A DNA stretch of 64,000 bases from an uncultured Eubacteriales bacterium (GTDB lineage: Bacteria; Bacillota; Clostridia; Oscillospirales; Oscillospiraceae), in contig UQQF01000008.1 of the NCBI GenBank assembly GCA_900543085.1, positions 1 through 64,000 on the forward strand. The letters run 5' to 3'. Positions 1 to 6,807 of the stretch are shown here, one piece after another (within the stretch, counting starts at the first letter, position 1; each line of letters begins with the position of its first letter). Below the pieces are notes generated by a model. The model did not search any database and was not told the origin of the DNA. It saw only the letters and a program-made list of their open reading frames with translations. A program made the position numbers and the translations under genes.

Positions 1-232
1 TGCGGTAGCTGGCGCGGGTGAAGTCGCTGATGATAATGGCGACCTTGTCGCCCGCGCTCAGCTTTTCGCGCAGCGGCGCGCTGCCCGTGGGGTGGGCGAG
101 CACGCGCTCCAGCTCGGCGCTGAAGTCCGCGAGCGGCGGGCAGTCGTTCAGCTCGAGGCGGGTGATCTCTATCCCGTCGTCTACGGGGAAGCTCAGGCTG
201 CCCTCGCCGTAGGGCACAGTTACTTTTTGCAT
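1..232 (-). CDS. LarA-like nickel-dependent lactate/hydroxyacid racemase, N-terminal part (cut by window edge)
   Basis: Only the first 77 codons are present; the rest lies beyond base 1. The start is an ATG at 232-230 preceded by GAGGAG. The visible N-terminus has a short beta-rich stretch and the segment KVAIIISDFTRASYR at about residues 62-76, which matches the LarA N-terminal domain (DUF2088) with its conserved D-x-TR motif. LarA enzymes interconvert the stereoisomers of lactate or other 2-hydroxyacids with a nickel-pincer cofactor; the substrate cannot be read from this fragment. It is the last visible gene of a minus-strand operon: the UxaA-like gene stops 13 bases upstream. Substrate is likely a hydroxyacid handled by its neighbours (inference). 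Confidence 0.75.
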   Translation of the reverse strand, partial: MQKVTVPYGEGSLSFPVDDGIEITRLELNDCPPLADFSAELERVLAHPTGSAPLREKLSAGDKVAIIISDFTRASYR

Positions 233-245
233 CTTTTCGGCCTCC

Positions 246-1412
246 TCAGCAGTATTCGCACGCGCGGCTGATGATGGTCTCGGAGTAGCCCAGCCCCAGC
301 ACCTCCGCGCTGGTCAGGCGGCCAGAGAGCGTGTCGGCTATCTGTCTCAGCGTCCGGTCGGCCATTTCGTCCAGGCTGACGTTCTCCGTCAGCACGCCGC
401 TCATGTCCAGGTCTATGTTGTCGTTCATCCTGCGGAAGGTCTCGCCGTTGGCCGTGACCTTCATCACGGGCACCACGGGGTTGCCTATGGCGTTGCCGCG
501 CCCGGTGGTGAACACTATGAGCTGGCAGCCGCCCGCGGCCTTGGCCGTCACGGACAGCATGTCGTAGCAGGGCGTGTCCATGAGCACCAGACCCTTCTTC
601 TCAGGCGCGTGCGCGCAGTCTATCATGTCGACTATCGGCGTGCTGCCGCCCTTGTAGATGCAGCCGAGGCTCTTTTCCTCCAGGGTCGTGATGCCGCCGT
701 CCTTGTTGCCGGGCGAGGGCTGGGTCTTGCGCACGTCCTCTCCGGCGTCTATCTGCTCCTGCTCGCGGTGCCTGACGTAGTCGAGTATCTTCTGCCCAAC
801 CTCCGGCGTGGCCGCGCGGCGGGCCAGGATGTGCTCGGCGCCTATCATCTCCACGGTCTCGGAGAACATGCTCGTGCCCCCTGCGGCCACCACGCGGTCG
901 CTGACCAGACCCATGACGGGGTTGGACACCAGCCCGCTGGTCGCGTCCGAGCCGCCGCACTCCACGCCGAGTATGAGCTCGCTCAAGTCGCACTCCTCGC
1001 GGCGGCACATGCTGGCCTCGATTATCATGCGGCGGGCTATCTTCTTGGCCTTGGCCACCGTCTCTATGGTGCCGCCCTCCTCCTGTATCAGCAGCGCCTC
1101 CACGGGCTTGGAGGTGCGCGCTTTCAGCTCGGCGAGGAAGTCGTCCATGCGGTTTATCTCGCAGCCCAGGCCGATGGCCACCACGCCGTAGACGTTCGGG
1201 TGCGCGGCCAGGCCGAGCAGCACGTCGCGCGTGCGCCTCAGGTTGCGGCTGGACTCGCCGCAGCCGTTCTGGTTTATAAAGCTCACCGCGCCGTACAGCC
1301 CGTCGGCGGCCAGCCTGGCCGTCTCGGCGGCGCAGCCGACCGTGGCGAGGATGAGCACATGGTTTCGCGTTCCCACGCGCCCGTCCGGGCGCCTGTAACC
1401 CCAAAATTTCAC
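246..1412 (-). CDS. UxaA-type altronate/galactarate dehydratase family, large (C-terminal) subunit
   Basis: 388 residues, GTG start behind AAGGAGATT. The N-terminus (GYRRPDGRVGTRNH, then LILATVGCAAETA) and the segments QNGCGES and GVECGGSDATSG are characteristic of the UxaA/GarD large domain, whose conserved cysteines bind the metal used to dehydrate a sugar acid to a 2-keto-3-deoxy acid. Full UxaA (about 495 aa) carries an N-terminal SAF domain; this protein starts directly in the large domain, so it belongs to the split form, and no separate small SAF subunit gene is visible here. It lies between a ketopantoate-reductase-like gene (79-base gap with a hairpin) and a LarA-like gene. The true substrate is unknown; altronate is only one possibility. 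Confidence 0.8.
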   Translation of the reverse strand: MKFWGYRRPDGRVGTRNHVLILATVGCAAETARLAADGLYGAVSFINQNGCGESSRNLRRTRDVLLGLAAHPNVYGVVAIGLGCEINRMDDFLAELKARTSKPVEALLIQEEGGTIETVAKAKKIARRMIIEASMCRREECDLSELILGVECGGSDATSGLVSNPVMGLVSDRVVAAGGTSMFSETVEMIGAEHILARRAATPEVGQKILDYVRHREQEQIDAGEDVRKTQPSPGNKDGGITTLEEKSLGCIYKGGSTPIVDMIDCAHAPEKKGLVLMDTPCYDMLSVTAKAAGGCQLIVFTTGRGNAIGNPVVPVMKVTANGETFRRMNDNIDLDMSGVLTENVSLDEMADRTLRQIADTLSGRLTSAEVLGLGYSETIISRACEYC

Positions 1413-1437
1413 GCTTGAATCTCCTTTGTACAGCGAT

Positions 1438-1471
1438 GCCCGGGCAACAGTCCTCAGACTGCCGCCCGGGC
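1438..1471 (-). other. Intercistronic hairpin between the reductase and UxaA-like genes
   Basis: Two 15-base arms (1438-1452 and 1457-1471) around a 4-base loop, with GCCCGGGC at each end. Read on the minus strand the two central non-Watson-Crick positions become G-U pairs, whereas on the plus strand they would be A-C mismatches, so the fold fits RNA transcribed leftward. There is no T-run, so a processing or stability element is more likely than a terminator. Confidence 0.5.
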
Positions 1472-1491
1472 ACTAAAACGCTTATCGAAAA

Positions 1492-2439
1492 TCAATACTG
1501 CCGCTCGTAATTGGCCTGGATGGCCTTGACGGCGAGGGTTATCACGTCGCAGGTGGGCGTCGGCACGCCGACCTTGCGGCCGAACATGCTTATCGCGCCG
1601 GTGAGGCTGTCGACCTCGGTCTGGCGGTGCTTCTGGCAGTCCTGAGCCATGGAGGGGTAGTAGTCGCCCAGACCCTTGACCACGCGCGGCATCTCCTCCT
1701 GCATGTACTCCCAGATGCCGGGGATGCCCAACGCGGCGGCCACGTCGCTGGCCTCCTTCCAGATGTCCCAGACCAGCTTCACGCCCTCCGGCGTGTCGTA
1801 CACCTCGCGTATCTTCAGCCTCAGCACGGCGCAGACGGTGTTGAAGCCGCTGTTGCTGGTGGCCTTTTTCCAGATGCGCTCGCGCACGTCGTCGTAGAAC
1901 CTGGGCTTCGCGCCGCCGGCGGCGAAGCACTTCTCCAGGTACTCGCCGGCCGCGCGGGTGACGTCGTTCATCTCGCACGGGCCGAAGTAGAGGTTCTCCA
2001 CGCCCGCGCTCGGCTTGCTGACGCAGACGCCCGGCTCGGGCAGCTCGGTGCCCATGTTGCCGCAGCCGAAAAGTATGCGCCCGGCGGGGAAGTACTTCTT
2101 GAGAACCTCCTCGTTGCCCAGGCCGTTTTGCAGCGTGACAATAACCGTGTCGGGACCGGCGATGAGCTTGGCCGTCTCGCAGGCCACGTCGGTGATCGTG
2201 GTCTTCACCATGATTATGACTATGTCCACCTGCGGCACGCCCTCTGCGGAATAGGCGGTCTTGAAGCCCGTCACGTGGAACTCGCCGTCGGGATTGCGGA
2301 AGATCATGCCGTCCGCGGCGACCTTGTCCATGTGCGCCTTGTACGGGTCTATCAGCCACATCTCCTCCGCGCCGCCCTTTTGCAGATAGCTGGCGAAAAC
2401 GCTGCCGGCCGCGCCGGAACCTACCATGGCTATTTTCAT
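1492..2439 (-). CDS. Ketopantoate reductase-family (ApbA/PanE-like) 2-oxoacid reductase
   Basis: 315 residues from the ATG at 2439, which follows GGAAGGAGAG; upstream in-frame codons have no ribosome site. The N-terminus MKIAMVGSGAAGSVFASYL is a Rossmann GxGxxG dinucleotide-binding motif, followed by the family's middle region (ATLQNGLGNEE-like segment VTLQNGLGNE near residue 105) and a C-terminal helical substrate domain. PanE reduces ketopantoate to pantoate in CoA synthesis, but paralogs beside catabolic genes act on other 2-keto acids. Its place as first gene of an operon with a sugar-acid dehydratase and a LarA-like racemase argues for a catabolic 2-hydroxy/2-keto acid role (inference). 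Confidence 0.75.
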   Translation of the reverse strand: MKIAMVGSGAAGSVFASYLQKGGAEEMWLIDPYKAHMDKVAADGMIFRNPDGEFHVTGFKTAYSAEGVPQVDIVIIMVKTTITDVACETAKLIAGPDTVIVTLQNGLGNEEVLKKYFPAGRILFGCGNMGTELPEPGVCVSKPSAGVENLYFGPCEMNDVTRAAGEYLEKCFAAGGAKPRFYDDVRERIWKKATSNSGFNTVCAVLRLKIREVYDTPEGVKLVWDIWKEASDVAAALGIPGIWEYMQEEMPRVVKGLGDYYPSMAQDCQKHRQTEVDSLTGAISMFGRKVGVPTPTCDVITLAVKAIQANYERQY

Positions 2440-2488
2440 GCTGTTTCTCTCCTTCCATATTTTCTGCAATGTGCAAAAATACACGCTT

Positions 2489-2517
2489 AGTTTATAACTT
2501 ATTCCCCGCCGCGTCAA
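2489..2517 (-). promoter_or_regulatory. Promoter of the reductase-UxaA-larA operon
   Basis: On the minus strand a -35 TTGACG (2517-2512), 17-base spacer and -10 TAAACT (2494-2489) lie about 50 bases before the ATG at 2439. It is back to back with the plus-strand promoter at 2658-2686. Confidence 0.5.
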
Positions 2518-2608
2518 TAGTGCAGCGCGTAAAAGTTCCCGGCCGGATCGCCGGACAAGAGCCGATTGTTTATGCGATTTTAACAAACTAAATGCTTAAA
2601 AGCGACGT

Positions 2609-2628
2609 ATTGTCATAAAAAAGACAAT
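2609..2628. promoter_or_regulatory. Inverted repeat, candidate operator in the divergent promoter region
   Basis: ATTGTC and GACAAT form perfect 6-base arms around an 8-base A-rich centre. It lies between the two divergent promoters, upstream of both -35 boxes. TTGTC/GACAA half-sites resemble those of GntR/FadR-type regulators, but no regulator gene is adjacent. The rest of the 350-base gap 2440-2789 holds only the two promoters and AT-rich sequence. Confidence 0.4.
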
Positions 2629-2657
2629 TTAAATCGGTGCATTATGAAATTTTTTGC

Positions 2658-2686
2658 TTGACTTTCTCTGAATAAAAGTTTACTGT
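2658..2686 (+). promoter_or_regulatory. Promoter of the YkvI-like transporter gene
   Basis: TTGACT (2658-2663), a 17-base spacer, and TACTGT (2681-2686, only 3 of 6 to consensus). It sits about 100 bases before the ATG at 2790. Confidence 0.4.
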
Positions 2687-2789
2687 ATTTGTATCCTGAC
2701 GACAGAATAAATGCAAGCTTGTGCGCGCGAGGCGCGCAGCCGGCTTCCTGAGGGGGGAAGCCGAAAAAGAGAATGAAAGAGGGTCAAAT

Positions 2790-3962
2790 ATGGAAAACAC
2801 CAAAAAGAAGGGCTTGCCGGTGTTCATAGGCGTCGCATCCGTGTGGATGGGCACGCACTTCGGTCCCGGCGTCGCCAGCGGCACTCAGCTCAACCAGTAC
2901 TACGTCGGCTTCGGCATCCCCGGCATTGTCATGACGCTTGTCGCCATGGCCCTGCTCGGCTTTGCGCTCTACTGCTCGATGGAGTTTTCGCGCATCTATC
3001 ACGCCTACGACTATGAGAGCTGGGTTACGAAGCTCTTTGGCAACAAGTACGTGGTCATCCTCTTTGACATCTCGTTCTTTGTCACGATAATCTCCGCCGC
3101 GGGCGGCAGCCTCAACGCGATTGCCACCCTGCTTCAGGACTTCTGGGGCATCAACTACTGGATCGGCGTCGGCATAGTCATAGTTGTCTCAATGCTGCTG
3201 TGCGCCTTCGGCGCGGAGCTGGTGCGCAAGAGCTCGGCCTACATGATGTTCGTCGTCGTGGGCGTGCTGCTGCTCATCATGGCGCTGGTCATCGCCGCCG
3301 GCGACGCCGACCTCAAGGGCGCCGTGGAGAACCAGGCCGCGAACCTCGGCGCGGATATGAGCGCGTCCAACTGGCTCAAGGCGCTGTGGCAGGCCATAAT
3401 CTACGGCAGCTTCCAGGCGACGATTGTGGCGAACATAGCCTCCGTCGCGGACACGCTGCCCGACCGCCGCGAGAGCAGGCGCTCCGCGATAACCGGCTAT
3501 CTCGCCAACACGCTGCTGCTGCTCATCCTCTGCATGATGCTCTTCAGCTTCACGAACGTGTACGAGGTCACGAAGGAGGACCTGCCCTTCTACTCCATCC
3601 TCGCCCGTCTCGACATGGGCTGGCTGACCACGGTGTACATCATCGTCGTGTTCATCGCCGTCATCAGCACGGTCGTCGGCTTCGCCTTCGCCGGCGTGGC
3701 CCGCTTCGGCAAGTACTACCGCCCGAAGGACAAGAAGCACCTCGCCCACCCCGTGCGCGACGCAATCTTCGTCCTCGTGCTGCTGGCCGCCTGCGCCGCG
3801 ATAAGCCAGGTCGGCATAATGAAGCTCGTCAAGTACGGCTACTCGCTCCTCGGCTACATCAACCTGTTCGTCATCGTCCTGCCCGCCCTCATCATCGGCG
3901 GACGCAAGATCAGCAAGAAGTACCTCAAAGAGCACAACATCGACGCCCCGGGCATCGACTGA
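2790..3962 (+). CDS. YkvI-family multi-pass membrane transporter
   Basis: 390 residues; ATG at 2790 follows GAAAGAGGG at 2776-2783, and the upstream in-frame extension (MRARRAAG...) lacks a ribosome site. By eye about ten hydrophobic segments. The start KGLPVFIGVASVWMGTHFG and GPGVASGTQLNQYYV, and the later SFFVTIISAAGGSLN, fit the YkvI family, distant relatives of the APC/LeuT-fold carriers whose substrates are largely unknown. Being divergent from a hydroxyacid operon and sharing its control region suggests it imports that operon's substrate (inference). A strong terminator follows directly. Confidence 0.75.
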   Translation: MENTKKKGLPVFIGVASVWMGTHFGPGVASGTQLNQYYVGFGIPGIVMTLVAMALLGFALYCSMEFSRIYHAYDYESWVTKLFGNKYVVILFDISFFVTIISAAGGSLNAIATLLQDFWGINYWIGVGIVIVVSMLLCAFGAELVRKSSAYMMFVVVGVLLLIMALVIAAGDADLKGAVENQAANLGADMSASNWLKALWQAIIYGSFQATIVANIASVADTLPDRRESRRSAITGYLANTLLLLILCMMLFSFTNVYEVTKEDLPFYSILARLDMGWLTTVYIIVVFIAVISTVVGFAFAGVARFGKYYRPKDKKHLAHPVRDAIFVLVLLAACAAISQVGIMKLVKYGYSLLGYINLFVIVLPALIIGGRKISKKYLKEHNIDAPGID

Positions 3963-4001
3963 TTACGAAATGCTTCACCTCACAGATATGCTCTAAGCGT
4001 G

Positions 4002-4033
4002 AAAGCCCACCGGCTTCGTCCGGTGGGCTTTTT
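4002..4033 (+). terminator. Rho-independent terminator after the YkvI-like gene
   Basis: AAAGCCCACCGG pairs with CCGGTGGGCTTT around a CTTCGT loop and runs into a T-stretch. It separates the transporter from the SDR gene. Confidence 0.85.
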
Positions 4034-4103
4034 GCGCGCCGCGCTTGACACGCGGTGAGCCGGGTGCTATCATCCGCACATGAAAGCAAGGAGGCTTGGA
4101 TAT

Positions 4104-4889
4104 ATGAAAGTCGCGATAGTAACCGGCGGCAGCGGCGGCATAGGCCGCTGCACGGCTCACTCTCTGGCGGAGGCGGGCTGCCGCGTCTTTGAGCTCTCCC
4201 GCCACGGGGAGAGCGACGCCGCCGTGGAGCACGTGACCTGCGACGTCACGGACGAGGGCGCGGTGCGCGCCGCCGTCGCCGAAGTCACGGAGCGCGCCGG
4301 GCGCGTGGACATACTCGTGTGCAACGCCGGGTTCGGCATATCCGGCGCGGCGGAGCTGACCAGCAGCGCCGACGCCCACGCCCAGCTGGAGCTGAACCTG
4401 TTCGGCATGGACAACGCCGTCCGCGCCGTGCTGCCGCAGATGCGCGCGCAGGGCGGAGGGCGCATAGTGTGCATGAGCTCCATCGCCGGGATACTGCCCA
4501 TACCCTTCCAGCTCTGGTACAGCGTGAGCAAGGCCGCCATCGACGCCTACGTCCTGGCGCTGCAAAACGAGGTGCGCCCCTTCGGCATAAGCTGCTGCGC
4601 CGTGCTGCCCGGGGACATACGCTCCGGCTTCACGAGCGCGCGCCGCAAGACGCCGGAAGCCGGAGCCTACGGCGAGCGCGTGGCCAGGAGCGTGGCCAAG
4701 ATGGAGCACGACGAGGAGACGGGCATGAGCCCCGAGTCCGCCGGAGCCTATGTGGCCAAGGTCGCGCTGATGCGCCGCTCCGCGCCCATGAAGGCGCTCG
4801 GCGTACCGTACAAGGCCGCCGCCATGGCCGCGAAGCTGCTGCCCAGGCGCGTCTCAAACTACATAGTGGGACGAATGTACGCCAAGTGA
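4104..4889 (+). CDS. Short-chain dehydrogenase/reductase (SDR), NAD(P)-dependent
   Basis: 261 residues; ATG at 4104 behind AAGGAGG, giving an N-terminus MKVAIVTGGSGGIG that is the SDR TGxxxGIG cofactor motif. NAG appears at 74-76, catalytic Ser at about 125-126 (MSSIAG), and the YxxxK pair is Tyr139 and Lys143 (YSVSK). Classical SDR length is about 250. Substrate cannot be told; the low-specificity, YdfG/DltE-like class is likely. It stands alone between two terminators, with no operon partner. Confidence 0.85.
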   Translation: MKVAIVTGGSGGIGRCTAHSLAEAGCRVFELSRHGESDAAVEHVTCDVTDEGAVRAAVAEVTERAGRVDILVCNAGFGISGAAELTSSADAHAQLELNLFGMDNAVRAVLPQMRAQGGGRIVCMSSIAGILPIPFQLWYSVSKAAIDAYVLALQNEVRPFGISCCAVLPGDIRSGFTSARRKTPEAGAYGERVARSVAKMEHDEETGMSPESAGAYVAKVALMRRSAPMKALGVPYKAAAMAAKLLPRRVSNYIVGRMYAK

Positions 4890-4897
4890 GGCCTCAT

Positions 4898-4943
4898 TTT
4901 CACCGTCCGACGGAAAATTTTCCGCCGGGCGGCATTTTTTTGT
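4898..4943 (+). terminator. Rho-independent terminator after the SDR gene
   Basis: CCGTCCGACGG and CCGCCGGGCGG pair imperfectly (one wobble, one mismatch) around AAAATTTT, followed by GCATTTTTTT. Confidence 0.6.
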
Positions 4944-5016
4944 CGAAACGTGTTGCACTTCGGCGCCTTTATGCGTCTTTAAATAAAAGGGGGAGTTGTC
5001 CCGCCCGGAGGTGACC

Positions 5017-6216
5017 ATGAAGAAATTTGCGCTTTTGACCGTGGCCGCGGCTGCGGTTTTGAATCTTGCGGCCTGCGGCCTGGAGCATGTGGACGTGCCG
5101 CCGTCCGCGACGCCGGACACGGCGGAGTATTTCGCCGTGGCGGAGCCTGGCGCGGAGGCGGCGTATTACGAGCTGCCGCGCGAATTCGGACGGCACATAG
5201 CGGCCGGGGGAACGGCGGTGCGCTGCCCCGGCGGCTCGGGCTGCGAGGCCTACGCCATGGAGGGCGCAGGGCTCACCAGGCTGGAGAGCCGGGAGTTCAA
5301 GGCCGGATACGAGCGCTTCGGGCGCGAATATAGTATTGAAGTGTACTGGTGCGAGCGCGACGGGGCCGCGGTCGTGACCGGCTTCGGCGGCGACGCAGAG
5401 CTTGCGCAGGTGCTGCCCGGGAACCGGGCGCTGGTGGGTCTGGACTGCCGGGGCGCGGCGGAGTGCGGCGCGTACCCAGTCGTGCTGCACCTGGAGAGCG
5501 GCGAGGTGGAGGACGCCTTTGCCGCCTGCGGCCTGGAGAGCTTGCGCGGCCTGACGGACTTTGAGCTCCTGCCCGGCGGCGAGAGCGCGCTGGTCACGCA
5601 GAGCGCGCCGGAGGGGAACGTCTACTGGCTGTGCCGGCTTCCGGAGGGCGGCCTGACCTGCCTGAACGACCTCGTCCCCGCGAACTGGCAGGGGAACGTG
5701 AGCCTGCGCGCGGCCGGCGAGGGGCTGAGCGTCATGGAGACGCGCACGGTGGGCTTTGACGCGCAGGACGAGCGCGGCTATGTCGACTGCGTGCTCTGGT
5801 ACGTCTCGCCCGGGAGCCTGTCCGTCCGCCGCGTGTACTCCGGTCCGCTGGAGGGCGCGTCCGAGGACGGCTCGGGCATATACCCCGGCGGCGGCACGGC
5901 GCTGCTGTCGGACGAGCGCGGAGTGCGCGGCGTGGACCTCGCGACGGGGGAGACGTTCGCGGTCTCGCCCGAGCCCTTCGCCGGGCGCGTGAGCTTCAGC
6001 CCGGACGGGGAGCGCGCCGCGCTGATGCGTCTGCGCGGAGACGCGCGCATAGAGCGGCTGGAGATGGTGGACTTCAACGCCAGGACCGTGTGCGAGCTGC
6101 CGCTCCCGGACGCCGGGATAAGCCCGGACAGCCTCCGCTGGGCGGACGACGAGCGCCTGGTCATAGACGACGGCGAGTACGACCCGACCCGCGTCTGGCT
6201 CTATACACTGAAATAA
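5017..6216 (+). CDS. Predicted lipoprotein with beta-propeller-like repeats, unknown function
   Basis: 399 residues from ATG 5017 (GGAGGTG upstream). Residues 1-21 are a lipoprotein signal peptide (MKKFALLTVAAAAVLNLAAC, lipobox LAAC), so the mature protein starts at the Cys and is anchored outside the cytoplasmic membrane. The body has repeated blade-like stretches (for example RVSFSPDGERAALM at about residue 325, and FSPDG/DDERLV motifs) typical of TolB/WD40-like propellers. No catalytic motif recognised. Its stop codon overlaps the T-run of a terminator facing the other way, part of the small-RNA unit on the opposite strand. Confidence 0.7.
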   Translation: MKKFALLTVAAAAVLNLAACGLEHVDVPPSATPDTAEYFAVAEPGAEAAYYELPREFGRHIAAGGTAVRCPGGSGCEAYAMEGAGLTRLESREFKAGYERFGREYSIEVYWCERDGAAVVTGFGGDAELAQVLPGNRALVGLDCRGAAECGAYPVVLHLESGEVEDAFAACGLESLRGLTDFELLPGGESALVTQSAPEGNVYWLCRLPEGGLTCLNDLVPANWQGNVSLRAAGEGLSVMETRTVGFDAQDERGYVDCVLWYVSPGSLSVRRVYSGPLEGASEDGSGIYPGGGTALLSDERGVRGVDLATGETFAVSPEPFAGRVSFSPDGERAALMRLRGDARIERLEMVDFNARTVCELPLPDAGISPDSLRWADDERLVIDDGEYDPTRVWLYTLK

Positions 6217-6247
6217 AAAAGGCGGCGAACCGCAAAAGCGATTCGCC
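6215..6247 (-). terminator. Minus-strand terminator of the candidate small RNA
   Basis: Read leftward, GGCGAA-TCGC-TTTT-GCGG-TTCGCC folds into a 6-base outer and 3-base inner stem (6247-6224), then GCC and six T residues (6220-6215). The T-run overlaps the stop codon of the plus-strand lipoprotein gene. On the plus strand no T-run follows, so the polarity is leftward. Confidence 0.65.
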
Positions 6248-6321
6248 ATAACAGGGTTGTGGGATAAAGATATGAGCCGGGTCCCCGCATGCCGCCTCGC
6301 GGCGGCAATTGGATAAGCTGT
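6215..6321 (-). ncRNA. Candidate small RNA, about 105 nt, family not recognised
   Basis: A minus-strand promoter (6356-6328) and terminator (6247-6215) bracket about 105 bases with no plausible ORF. The predicted transcript begins near 6321 and contains a UGCCGCC-GCGA-GGCGGCA hairpin with a GNRA tetraloop (6309-6292), then a C/U-rich unpaired centre and the terminator hairpin. A middle stretch (GGCUCAUAUCUUUAUCCCACAA) looks faintly like part of E. coli 6S RNA, but the unit is half the length of 6S, so I do not assign it. It does not contain the SRP GGAA-loop motif either. Confidence 0.55.
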
Positions 6322-6327
6322 GCTTAA

Positions 6328-6356
6328 ATAATAGCGCGGCACTTGAAAATTTTCAA
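6328..6356 (-). promoter_or_regulatory. Strong minus-strand promoter overlapping a 16-base palindrome
   Basis: -35 TTGAAA (6356-6351), 17-base spacer, -10 TATTAT (6333-6328), each 5 of 6 to consensus. The -35 box lies inside the perfect palindrome CTTGAAAATTTTCAAG (6342-6357), a possible operator. No minus-strand gene follows; only the candidate small RNA. Confidence 0.65.
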
Positions 6357-6456
6357 GAGCGAACGGCGTCGAAAAAACACCAGTTTCGTCGCGCGAATAA
6401 AACGCGGCGGCACGGGCAAGCTATGGCATGAGAAAATGCAAAGGAGGCCGAAAGGC

Positions 6457-6666
6457 ATGATCATGGACCGCATAGCCCTCGTGCTCGCCATCATCGGCGG
6501 CATCAACTGGGGCAGCATCGGACTGTTCCGCTTTGACATAGTAGCCTGGATCTTCGGCGGACAGACCGCGACCGTCAGCCGCGTAATCTATACGCTGGTT
6601 GGCCTGGCCGCGCTCTGGTGCATCTCGCTGCTGTTCCGCTCGCGCGAGGAGGAAGTCAACACCTGA
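6457..6666 (+). CDS. DUF378 small membrane protein
   Basis: 69 residues from ATG 6457, nine bases after AAGGAGG; an in-frame upstream extension is unlikely because it lacks a ribosome site. Two hydrophobic segments flank GGINWGSIGLFRFD, the hallmark of DUF378, and the tail is charged (RSREEEVNT). The family is made of short two-helix membrane proteins of unknown function, common in Firmicutes. It stands alone and is closed by a terminator at 6701. Confidence 0.85.
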   Translation: MIMDRIALVLAIIGGINWGSIGLFRFDIVAWIFGGQTATVSRVIYTLVGLAALWCISLLFRSREEEVNT

Positions 6667-6700
6667 GCGCCGGCGCGCAGCGCCCTTTACTGCGGATTCT

Positions 6701-6732
6701 CTCCGCCCCGTCTAACGGGGCGGAGCTTTTTT
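6701..6732 (+). terminator. Rho-independent terminator after the DUF378 gene
   Basis: CTCCGCCCCG and CGGGGCGGAG, ten perfect pairs around TCTAA, followed by CTTTTTT. Confidence 0.9.
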
Positions 6733-6738
6733 GCGCGC

Positions 6739-6767
6739 TTGACAAGCGGCGGTTTATTATATACAAT
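6739..6767 (+). promoter_or_regulatory. proS promoter
   Basis: TTGACA (6739-6744), 17-base spacer, TACAAT (6762-6767). Transcription would start near 6774, only about 34 bases before the ATG, leaving no room for a T-box leader. Confidence 0.8.
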
Positions 6768-6807
6768 GTGGTTTCAGCGAAACGGACGGAAAAGGAGCTT
6801 ATATATC

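Noticed and set aside
6215..6430. Assigning the small RNA as 6S RNA or SRP RNA
   Set aside because: A short stretch looks a little like E. coli 6S, but the predicted transcript is only about 105 nt and no 6S closing stem is seen; the SRP GGAA loop motif is absent.
6733..6807. T-box riboswitch before proS
   Set aside because: The promoter leaves only about 34 bases of leader.
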